A stretch of 64,000 bases of DNA from Archivesica marissinica (lineage: Eukaryota; Mollusca; Bivalvia; Venerida; Vesicomyidae): contig CM026400.1 of assembly GCA_014843695.1 (NCBI GenBank), forward strand, positions 43,864,126 to 43,928,125, read 5' to 3'. This document shows, piece by piece, positions 1-12,000 of this stretch. Below the pieces are notes generated by a model that searched no databases, was not told where the DNA came from, and saw only the letters and a program-made list of their open reading frames with translations. Position numbers and translations under genes: made by a program. The stretch's first letter is position 1. Every line of letters starts with the position of its first letter.

Positions 1-50
1 GTTGTTCAGCGAGTTAACAAGCTCATTTGTGTCAAGCCGCTTAAAACCAG
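1..50 (+). CDS. EXOSC2: EXOSC2 exon (partial at window edge)
   Basis: Reads [17 protein letters not shown], the conserved end of the RRP4 N-terminal domain. It ends with AG of a split Arg codon before the donor gtgaga at 51. The exon starts upstream of the window. Confidence 0.93.
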
Positions 51-3000
51 GTGAGATTACATACTAGATCAGCTACTTGTGTTGTAGAGTGAGTTAACAA
101 GCTCATTTATATTTTATTGTTTGTGTTATTATTATAATCAAATCTGCATTAAGGTCCGCCTCCGTGGTCGAGTGGTTAAGGTCGCTGACTTGTATACCAC
201 TGTAACCTATCATCACTGATGGTCATGGGTTCGAGCCCTGCTCAAACCGTGTCTCATTTATATGAAAAAGTTGGCAGTTTCTTACGGAGGTTGGTGCACC
301 CAAGTACTGGTTAACCGCTGGAGCCTGCCCAGGAAAGGTGTTGTTAGGTAAACTGCCCGAAATGGTGCTGATGCAGGCGTAAAACACGAAATATTAACAT
401 AAATCTGCGTTAAGCAGCCAGCCAAGGGTTAGACAGAAGGTATAAGTGGTTGCTTAATAGAGGTTAAAGGTATAATAAAATAACATATTGGGACAGTGAA
501 TTTTCAAGCTCATTTAGATTTTTGTGTTATTATTACAGTCAAACCTGCCTTAAGCAGCCAGTCAATGGAATCTCAGAAAGTGGCTGCTTAATAGAGGTCA
601 AATGTATAAGATAACACATATTGGGAATCTGGTAACTGGCTGCTTAATACAGGTTGGCTGCTTAATACAGGTTGGCTGCTTAATAGAGGTGACCACTAAT
701 GCAGGTTTCACTGTATGTTATTATTATTTTCTATTATTGTTCATTTTTATTATTTTATTAGTGTTTTACATATAGACAATTGTTTTTATCTTGTGTGTAA
801 CATTGAACCTACATATATTTACATTTAAAATATTTTATGTTTTTTATTATCTATTATAAGAAAACTTTTGTTTAATCATATTTTATTTGCTATTTTACAT
901 ATATAGTACATATAGACTTAACATTCATTATATGTGATAAAATGCAAAATGGGTTGGGCAACAAGTTCTAGCAATATAAGAAAACTGAAAATGATACTAC
1001 TGTTGCACCTGGGAAAGAACTGAATTTGAATTATAACAGGGCATTTTAATCTAAAACACACTCTATGGAACTCAAAATATGATCAATGATGTGACACTGA
1101 GGTTTAGGATTTTAGGCCTCGTACACGTAAATATTATAACCTAAATTGCACAAATAACGGTCTAGGTGCGAAAAGGCGCAGCTGTAGTCGTTCCATTAAG
1201 GCCACATTGCCTCTTCTCTCTCGTTCATGGCAATGGATTCCATCAGGAATGAGGTCTTGAAAGTGATTAATATAAGTTGTAAGAACTTGTTTCGCAATTG
1301 AGCTTAAAATAAATTTGTATCAACCAATAATCTCATTTACAGTGAAATAATTATTGTTGTCATGCGGACTGTTACTTTATAACTTTCTGTTTGTCTAGAG
1401 TTAAAATCTTACCTTTGTGTCAAAGACAGGATTCATATCCGGTTTTTTTGTTGTTGCTGGAAATGGATCGAATCGAAAAACAAAATTTGAGAATCGAATG
1501 GTGTGCCATGTGAATTGTCACAGCCGTTACGATTGTGCCCTTAGGCAAGGCATTTAAATTCCACGTTGCCTCTTCTCTCTCCCTCGTGGCGATGGATTCC
1601 ATCAGGAATGAGGTCTCGAGAGTGATTAATATAAGTTGAAATAACTTGTTTCGCAATCGAGCTAAAATAAATTTGTATAAAAAAAAGTTTAAAAAAATGG
1701 TCACAGCCCTAATAACAGGACTTTAACAAAATGATAAATTATGGATTTGCAGGTATAATGGGGAGGTTGGAGATATAGTGGTTGGCAGAATTCTAGAAGT
1801 TGGACCTAAGCGCTGGAAAGTTGACACGCATGCAAAACTCGACTCTGTTCTCATGTTGTCCTCTGTGAATCTCCCTGGCGGAGAGCTGGTAAGTTGACAC
1901 ATACGTATAGCTGGCCCCTGGGGGAGAGCTGGTAAGTTGACACATGCATAGCTGGCCCCTGGGGGAGAGCTGGTAAGTTGACACATGCATAGCTGGCCCC
2001 TGGGGGAGAGCTGGTAAGTTGACACATGCATAGCTGGCCCCTGGGGGAGAGCTGGTAAGTTGACATATACGTATAGCTGGCCCCTGGGGGAGAGCTGGTA
2101 AGTTGACACATGCATAGCTGGCCCCTGGGGGAGAGCTGGTAAGTTGACACATGCATAGCTGGCCCCTGGGGGAGAGCTGGTAAGTTGACACATGCATAGC
2201 TGGCCCCTGGGGAGAGCTGGTAAGTTGACACATGCATAGCTGGCCCCTGGGGGAGAGCTGGTAAGTTGACACATGCATAGCTGGCCCCTGGCGGAGAGCT
2301 GGTAAGTTGACACATCCATAGCTGGCCCCTGGGGAAGAGCTGGTAAGTTGACACATGCATAGCTGGCCCCTGGGGGAGAGCTGGTAAGTTGACACATGCA
2401 TAGCTGGCCCCTGGGGAGAGCTGATAAGTTGACACTATGTATAGCTGGTTCCTGGGGGAGAGCTGGTAAGTTGACACATGCATAGCTGGCCCCTGGGGGA
2501 GAGCTGGTAAGTTGACACATGCATAGCTGGCCCCTGGGGAGAGCTGGTAAGTTGACACATACGTATAGCTGGCTCCTGGGGGAGAGCTGGTAAGTTGACA
2601 CATGCATAGCTGGCCCCTGGGGAGAGCTGGTAAGTTGACACATACGTAACTGGCCCCTGGGGGAGAGCTGGTAAGTTGACACATACATATAGCTGGCTCC
2701 TGGGGGAGAGCTGGTAAGTTGACACATACATATAGCTGGCCCCTGGGGGAGAGCTGGTAAGTTGACACATACGTAGCTGGCCCCTGGGGGAGAGCTGGTA
2801 AGTTGACACATACGTATAGCTGGCCCCTGGGGGAGAGCTGATAAGTTGACACATACGTATAGCTGGCCCCTGGGGGAGAGCTGGTAAGTTGACACATGCA
2901 TAGCTGGCCCCTGGGGGAGAGCTGGTAAGTTGACACATGCATAGCTGGCCCCTGGGGGAGAGCTGATAAGTTGACACATACGTATAGCTGGCCCCTGGGG

Positions 3001-6000
3001 GAGAGCTGGTAAGTTGACACATGCATAGCTGGCCCCTGGGGGAGAGCTGGTAAGTTGACACATGCATAGCTGGCCCCTGGGGGAGAGCTGATAAGTTGAC
3101 ACATGCATAGCTGGCCCCTGGCGGAGAGCTGGTAAGTTGACACATGCACAGCTGGCGGAGAGCTGGTAAGTTGACACATGCATAGCTGGCCCCTGGTGGA
3201 GAGCTGGTAAGTTGACACATGCATAGCTGGCCCCTGGTGGAGAGCTGGTAAGTTGACACATGCATAGCTGGCCCCTGGGGGAGATCTGGTAAGTTGACAC
3301 ATGCATAGCTGGCTCCTGTGGGAGAGCTGATAAGTTGACACATACGTATAGCTGGCTCCTGGGGGAGAGCTGGTAAGTTGACACATACATAGCTGGCCCC
3401 TGGCAGAGAGCTGGTAAGTTGACACATGCATAGCTGGCCTCAGTGGAGAGCTGGTAAGTTGACACATACGTATAGCTGGTATGGTTAGACAATGTAACAT
3501 GCAAAACTGAGCTCTGTTGTCCTGAATCTACCCACATCATTACAAGCGCGACGTGGCTATCAATTTGGTGAATCAATTTCCTCTCACTGGAGGCTTGAAT
3601 ATACAGTCAAACCTGTCTTAAGCAGCCAGCCAAGGGAATCTCAGAAAGTGGCTGCTTAGCACAGGTGGCTGCTTAATAGAGGTCAAATGTATAGTAGAAC
3701 AACATATTGGGAATCTGGAAACTGGCTGCTTAATACAGGTTGGCTGCTTAATAGAGGTGACCACTAACACAGGTTTGACTGTACATGTTTCATGTGAGGA
3801 AGCTATCCAGCTGGCTTGTGGAAGGTGGGTGGTTCTACCATGTGTGGAAACTATCCAGCTGGCTTGTGGAAGGTGGGTGGTTCTACCCGGGCACCCAGAT
3901 GTGCCTAAAATACTGCTCAGAGGGGCACCTGTTGTCTTCCTAAGCCAATAAAAGAAAGCCGTCTGCTATTTTATCTTACACTGTGACGTAAAAAATTAAT
4001 ATCAAACTTACAAATATTTTTGTAGATCATCTTGGAACATTTGATGATAGCTCTCTCTCTTTGTTCAGGAGTGAAATATTATTTGATCATGAAGTTCATG
4101 ACATGAACTGAAACAAACAAATATGGTCTTGTATTTTAGACTGAAGAAAAGTGTTTTTATAAGAGAAAACGATGAATCCTTTGCTCTAAATTGCGCTAGA
4201 ATGTCGTGTTTAGATGACGTCATAGACAGCTTGAATCCGAATATAACCCGTGGAATAACACACCGTATTTCATTGATAATTTCTACATTTCCTGATTTTA
4301 TTGTCCTTTGTGAGTTTGCAGGGACGAGGAGGTGGTAATGTGTCATGCTCAAGCACCAGTATAGATAGACCACTTCCAATGCACTTCGCACAATACACAC
4401 ATCGAAGAACGTGTAAATGGAGCCGTGTTGTGAATTAAGCATCGTGTACACGTTTATACAGTCAAACCTGTCTTAAGCAGCCAGCCAAGGAAATCACAGA
4501 AAGTGGCTGCTTAGCACAGGTGGCTGCTTAATAGAGGTCAAATGTATAATTAAATAACATATTGGGAATCTGGAAACTGGCTGCTTAATACAGGTTGGCT
4601 GCTTAATGGAGGTGACCACTAACACAGGTTTGACTGTAGACAAATCTGTAAATGTGGCAGCCCTGCTAACAAGGATGAGCTTTCCGACTGATTCTATGTA
4701 TTGTGGTTTGTATTCTACTGAGACCAGGGCCCGAGGTTATAAAACTTTTCTCAGATCTCGAGCTCGCGAAATTTGATTGGTTATTTGCTCTTGGATCAAC
4801 CAATCAGGAACTCGAGACTGAGTTTGAGATTGGAGAAAAGTTTTATAACCTCCAGGCCATGTCCGTTTATCCAGTGTAACATTGGTTCATCACAAACAAG
4901 CAGACTGGTTATGCAGACTGGTTATGCAGTTTGTGCTTTTTCTTTCAGAGAAGACGTTCAGAAGAAGATGAAAAGTTGATGCGGCATTATCTAAAGGAAG
5001 GTGACCTGATCAGTGTATCCTTGCCATTGTGTGTGTGTTTTACGTTTATTTATCGTCGCTACCGGTTGCCCATATGAGCGACGCCTCCTGAAGTGATTAG
5101 TTATTTTAGATGTTGGAGGATAGTGCATGATACAGAGAGAGACCCATTCCAGAATCTCCTCTGGTTCTTTTACGTGCACGGTGTAAAGCACCGACACGAG
5201 ACCTCGGTTTAACGTCCCATCTGAAAGACTGTTACTTTTATTAGGGTCAGACGGGGAATCGAACCTGCGATCCCTGGATTACCAGTCCAGCGTGTTACCA
5301 CTGGACTACATATCCGTCTGTATCCTTGCCATTGGAAGAATTCAAACTTTATTTATTTTACAACGATTGCGAAACAAGCTTTAACAACTTTTATTAGTCA
5401 CACTCTTTGGCGCGGCTGAAAGCATAAATGTGGTCACTCATGTTGGAGGAAACGGGAGAACCCGGAGAAAGCCCACCTGTCCAATCTGGCAATCACCGTA
5501 CCATCTCGTAAGCTTCCTGGTCCGAGGATCGAACCCGAGTTGCATTGGTGAGAAGCGAGCGCGCTAATCGGACAGCCTCTCCTTGCCATTGCGTTGCGTA
5601 TATTCACCACATTTTGGTGTTTCGGTCACAATCAGATTTTTATTATAACCTGGGTCTTTTTCGGCTCCAAATTCAGTATGGACATCATATTATATCACTG
5701 TTGTCTTTGTGTTATATTACACAGAACGTTTTTGACTCCGTTTGGATGAGTGAACTAATTTCTCCCTTGAATACCTTTAAGCTTCCCTTTTTTGAGTTTG
5801 ACTTGTGTAGGAGTTTGATTTGTGTAGGAGTTTCACTTGCATAGGAATTTGACTTGTGTAGGAGTTTGACTTGTGTAGGAGTTTGACTTGCGTAGGAGTT
5901 TGACTTGCGTAGGAGTTTCACTTGCATAGGAATTTGACTTGTGTAGAAGTTTGACTTGTGTAGAAGTTTGACTTGTGTAGGAGTTTGACTTGTGTAGGAG

Positions 6001-9000
6001 TTTGAGTTGTGTAGGAGTTTCACTTGCGTAGGAGTTTCACTTGCATAGGAGTTTGACTTGCGTAGGAGTTTGACTTGCGTAGGAGTTTGACTTGTGTAGG
6101 AGTTTGACTTGCGTAGGAGTTTGACTTGCGTAGGAGTTTGACTTGTGTAGTAGCATGACACGCAGGAGTTTGACTTGTGTAGTAGCATGACACGCAGGAG
6201 TTTGACTTGTGTAGTAGCATGACACGCAGGAGTTTGACTTGTGTAGTAGTATGATATGCAGGAGTTTGACTTGTGTAGTAGCATGACACGCAGGAGTTTG
6301 ACTTGTGTAGTAGCATGACACGCAGGAGTTTGACTTGTGTAGTAGTATGATATGCAGGAGTTTGACTTGTGTAGTAGCATGACACGCAGGAGTTTGACTT
6401 GTGTAGTAGCATGACACGCAGGAGTTTGACTTGTGTAGTAGTATGATATGCAGGAGTTTGACTTGTGTAGTAGCATGACACGCAGGAGTTTGACTTGTGT
6501 AGTAGCATGACACGCAGGAGTTTGACTTGTGTAGGAGTTTGACTTGGGTAGATTTTTGACTTAGGTTGGAGTTCGACTTATAAAGTAGGTTGACATATGC
6601 ATGAGTTTTTCTACTATTTCTAAAATTTTGGTAAACTCACATATTGATCCTTAACAGCATTGCAGGCCGAGGTCCAGTCTGTATACTCGGACGGTGCCCT
6701 ATCACTTCACACAAGATCCCTCAAGTATGGCAAGGTATGTCCTTCATTCACGGAATATAGTAAAATCTTATAGATCAGTACTCATACGGCTAGAATAAGA
6801 ACAAGGACAATCTAGTGTCGGCTGTCATGTGGCTGATAGAATGATCTAATGTTGGCTTTCATGTGGCTGTTAGAACGATTTAGTGTCGGCTTTCATGTGA
6901 GGCTGACATCGTATCCATTGCACGTGTGCGTTTTACACAGCAAATAAGCTTTTTTCCCTGGAATTTCTCTGTTTTATTAGCTGCGTCTTATACTCCCGTG
7001 CGACCTATATATAGACGATTACGGTACACTTGAATGGGACTCAAACTTGCAACCCTTCCGTTACAAGACAATGTTCATAATTTAATTTTGTTTTAGCTGG
7101 GACAAGGCTCACTGTATCAAGTGTCGCCGTCGTTGGTGAAGAGACGCAAAACGCATTTCCACAATCTACCGTGCGGTGCTACTGTGATACTCGGAAACAA
7201 CGGGTACGTGTGGATCTGTCCTACGGAAGGAGAAGTGTCCGAGCAAACAGGAGGATATGAACAGAATTTAGAGGTTTGTATTTTGAACTGGGGGGAATAT
7301 GAACAGAATTTAGGTTTGTGTTTTGAACTGGGGGATATGAACAGAATTTAGAGGTTTAAGTGGACAAAATCAAACACAACACATGTCTTAATACAACGGA
7401 TGTGACGTCTAAATAATAACGACGTCGCGTCATTTAGTGGAAAAAAGCTGACAAACTGTGCACTGTACAGTTGTTTTTTGTTTGTTTTGAACTAGGGCAT
7501 AGGAACATAATTTAGAGGTTTGTGTTTTGAACTGGGCGATAGGAACAGAATTTAGAGGTTTGTGTTTTGAACTGGGGGATATGAACATAATTTAGGTTTG
7601 TGTTTTGAACTGGGGGATATGAACAGAATTTAGAGGTTTGTGTTTTGAACTGGGGGAATATGAACAGAATTTAGAGGTTTGTGTTTTGAACTGGGGGAAT
7701 ATGAACAGAATTTAGAGGTTTGTGTTTTGAACTGGGGGAATATGAACAGAATTTAGAGGTTTGTGTTTTGAACTGGGGGGAATATGAACAGAATTTAGAG
7801 GTTTGTGTTTTGAACTGGGGGATATGAACAGAATTTAGAGGTTTGTGTTTTGAACTGGTGGATATGAACAGAATTTAGAGGTTTGTGTTTTGAACTGGGG
7901 GAATATGAACAGAATTAGAGGTTTGTGTTTTGAACTGGGGGAATATGAACAGAATTTAGAGGTTTGTGTTTTGAACTGGGGGAATATGAACAGAATTTAG
8001 AGGTTTGTGTTTTGAACTGGGGGGAATATGAACAGAATTTAGAGGTTTGTGTTTTGAACTGGGGGATATGAACAGAATTTAGAGGTTTGTGTTTTGAACT
8101 GGGGGGAATATGAACAGAATTTAGACTTTTGTGTTTTGAACTGGGGGGAATATGAACAGAATTTAGAGGTTTAAGTGGACAAAATCAAACACAACACATG
8201 TCTTAATACAACGGACGTGACGTCTAAATAATAACGACGTCGCGTCATTTAGTGGAACAATGCTGACAAACTGTGCACTGTACAGTTGTTTTTTGTTTGT
8301 TTTGAACTAGGGCATAGGAACATAATTTAGAGGTTTGTGTTTTGAACTGGGCGATAGGAACATAATTTAGAGGTTTGTGTTTTGAACTGGGCGATAGGAA
8401 CAGAATTTAGAGGTTTGTGTTTTGAACTGGGGGATAGGAACAGAATTTAGAGGTTTGTGTTTTGAACTGGGGGATAGGAACATAATTTAGAGGTTTGTGT
8501 TTTGAACTGGGGGATAGGAACAGAATTTAGAGGTTTGTGTTTTGAACTGGGGGATAGGAACATAATTTAGAGGTTTGTGTTTTGAACTGGGGGATAGGAA
8601 CAGAATTTAGAGGTTTGTGTTTTGAACTGGGGGATAGGAACATAATTTAGAGGTTTGTGTTTTGAACTGGGGGATAGGAACAGAATTTAGAGGTTTGTGT
8701 TTTGAACTGGGGGATAGGAACATAATTTAGAGGTTTGTGTTTTGAACTGGGGGATAGGAACAGAATTTAGAGGTTTGTGTTTTGAACTGGGGGATAGGAA
8801 CATAATTTAGAGGTTTGTGTTTTGAACTGGGGGATAGGAACAGAATTTAGAGGTTTGTGTTTTGAACTGGGGGATAGGAACATAATTTAGAGGTTTGTGT
8901 TTTGAACTGGGGGATAGGAACAGAATTTAGAGGTTTGTGTTTTGAACTGGGGGATAGGAACATAATTTAGAGGTTTGTGTTTTGAACTGGGGGATATGAA

Positions 9001-12000
9001 CAGAATTTAGAGGTTTGTGTTTTGAACTGGGGGAATATGAACAGAATTTAGAGGTTTGTGTTTTGAACTGGGGGGAATATGAACAGAATTTAGAGGTTTG
9101 TGTTTTGAACTGGGGGATATGAACAGAATTTAGAGGTTTGTGTTTTGAACTGGGGGGAATATGAACAGAATTTAGACTTTTGTGTTTTGAACTGGGGGGA
9201 ATATGAACAGAATTTAGAGGTTTAAGTGGACAAAATCAAACACAACACATGTCTTAATACAACGGACGTGACGTCTAAATAATAACGACGTCGCGTCATT
9301 TAGTGGAACAATGCTGACAAACTGTGCACTGTACAGTTGTTTTTTGTTTGTTTTGAACTAGGGCATAGGAACATAATTTAGAGGTTTGTGTTTTGAACTG
9401 GGCGATAGGAACATAATTTAGAGGTTTGTGTTTTGAACTGGGCGATAGGAACAGAATTTAGAGGTTTGTGTTTTGAACTGGGGGATAGGAACAGAATTTA
9501 GAGGTTTGTGTTTTGAACTGGGGGATAGGAACATAATTTAGAGGTTTGTGTTTTGAACTGGGGGATAGGAACAGAATTTAGAGGTTTGTGTTTTGAACTG
9601 GGGGATAGGAACATAATTTAGAGGTTTGTGTTTTGAACTGGGGGATAGGAACAGAATTTAGAGGTTTGTGTTTTGAACTGGGGGATAGGAACATAATTTA
9701 GAGGTTTGTGTTTTGAACTGGGGGATATGAACAGAATTTAGAGGTTTGTGTTTTGAACTGGGGGATAGGAATAGAATTTAGAGGTTTGTGTTTTGAACTG
9801 GGGGATATGAACAGAATTTAGAGGTTTGTGTTTTGAACTGGGGGATAGGAATAGAATTTAGAGGTTTGTGTTTTGAACTGGGGGGAATATGAACAGAATT
9901 TAGAGGTTTGTGTTTTGAACTGGGGAATGTAACGAACAGAAACTGCAATGCCTTCGCGCTATACTACTACCCTCTATAGACCAATCATCGTTACAAATGT
10001 AAATTGCTTTATACTGCTATGCTATGTAAAGCGTGTCGTTTATGACATATTTTCTATTTTACCAGAATAAAACTATACTATATATAATAAACACAAATAT
10101 CCCCTAGAGTTGATAGTAAAGTAGTTTGATGACACAAAACAAGTCATCCGCCTCCGTGATCGAGTGGTTAAGGTCGCTGACTTGTATACCACTGTAACCT
10201 ATCATCACTGTTGGTCACGGGTTCGAGCCCCGCTCAGGCCGTGTCTCATTTATATGAAAAAGTTGGCAGTTTCTTACGGAGGTTGGTGCACCCAAGTACT
10301 GGTTAACCGCTGGAGCCTGCCAGGAAAGGTGTTGTTAGGTAAAACTGCCCTCCGGCGATATAGCCCGAAATGGTGCTGATGCAGGCGATATAGCCCAAAA
10401 TGGTGCTGATGCAGGCGATATAGCCCGAAATGGTGCTGATGCAGGCGATATAGCCCGAAATGGTGCTGATGCAGGCGATATAGCCCAAAATGGTGCTGAT
10501 GCAGGCGATATAGCCCAAAATGGTGCTGATGCAGGCGATATAGCCCAAAATGGTGCTGATGCAGGCGATATAGCCCAAAATGGTGCTGATGCAGGCGATA
10601 TAGCCCAAAATGGTGCTGATGCAGGCGATATAGCCCAAAATGGTGCTGATGCAGGCGTAAAACCCGAAATATAACAATAATATAATAACAAAACAAGTCA
10701 TAAAACAACACTTGTGACGAAAAATATTTTTTCAGCCTGTATCCAGATCTGATCGTGAAGTTGTTTCCCGGCTTGGGAATTGTGTGCAAGCGCTGGCCAA
10801 TCACAAGATGATGCTATACGATACGAGCATTCTGTACACGTACGAAGCCTCGCTCAAATTCCCGGTACGTATGTACTATGCAACATCTAGGGTTTATTCT
10901 AGTCGGGGAAAATTGCAGGGTGGGTGAGAAAAGAGACAGGTGCATTATGAACGGATCGGTGCTGGAGTAGAGACAGGGTGCATTATGAACGGGTCGGTGC
11001 TGGAGTAGAGACAGGGTGCATTATGAACGGGTCGGTGCTGGAGTAGAGACAGGGTGCATTATGAACGGGTCGGTGCTGGAGTAGAGACAGGGTGCATTAT
11101 GAATGTGTCGGTGCTGGAGTAGAGACAGGGTGCATTATGAATGTGTCGGTGCTGGAGTAGAGACAGGGTGCATTATGAACGTGTCGGTGCTGGAGTAGAG
11201 ACAGGGTGCATTATGAACAGGTCGGTGCTGGAGGGGTATTTGGGGGTAACTGTTGATGATTGACAGCTAATTATTCGAGTGGAAAATTGGCAGGGTGGGT
11301 GGGGTGAGACGGGGTGCATTATGAACGGGTCGGTGCTGGAGAGGCATTTGTGATTGACAGCTAATTATTCTTGATCAGAGTGGGAAAATGGCAGGGTGGG
11401 TGTGGTGAGACAGGGTGCATTATGAACGGTTCGGGGCATTTGTGATTGACAGCTATGTATGCTTGATCAAAGAGGCAATAGGGAAGTATACAAGTTTTAG
11501 TTTACATGTATATAGGTCTGCCCACTCGAAGGCACTCACCAGTTGCGGCTTATATTAAAAATAAGGTGAATGCATGTTTTTATAAAAACAGGCGTGGCTA
11601 AGAGGCGGAGGGCCCCGTAATTCCACTTTAGAAAAAACCTTAACATTGTTTGATGTTATTTATGTCACCGTGATGGGCCTTTCCAGGTAATGTAAGACGT
11701 AACGGTAAATTAAGCGTACTTTCCAGGTAATGTAAGACGTCGTGATGGGCCTTTCCAGGTAATGTAAGACGTAACGGTAAATTAAGCGTACTTTCCAGGT
11801 AATGTAAGACGTAACGGTAAATTAAGCATACTTTCCAGGTAATGTAAGACGTAACGGTAAATTAAGCATACTTTCCAGGTAATGTAAGACGTAACGGTAA
11901 ATTAAGCATACTTTCCAGGTAATGTATTGTAAGACGTAACGGTAAATTAAGCGTACTTTCCAGGTAATGTAAGACGTAACGGTAAATTAAGCATACTTTC

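Larger units (their letters stand above)
5014..5591 (-). mobile_element. Two adjacent SINEs sharing one target site at a splice donor
   Basis: tgtatccttgccattg occurs at 5014-5029 and again at 5319-5334, flanking a minus-strand family B SINE. Its 3' half, ccttgccattg, recurs at 5581-5591 after a minus-strand family D SINE. The repeated word includes the 5' splice site of the exon ending at 5014. Confidence 0.88.

Noticed and set aside
159..245. Functional tRNA genes
   Set aside because: Sequences with A and B boxes (for example at 159, 10147, 40216, 52645, 57768, 58801) are heads of SINEs. They have the same long bodies and target duplications, and cloverleaf stems are degraded.
1723..3576. 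Long minus-strand frames over the EXOSC2 donor array
   Set aside because: All three frames are repeat translations, and the opposite strand is a well-supported exon and intron.
3757..3951. 64-codon frame downstream of the MITE
   Set aside because: It covers SINE family G with an internal duplication; no protein family resemblance.
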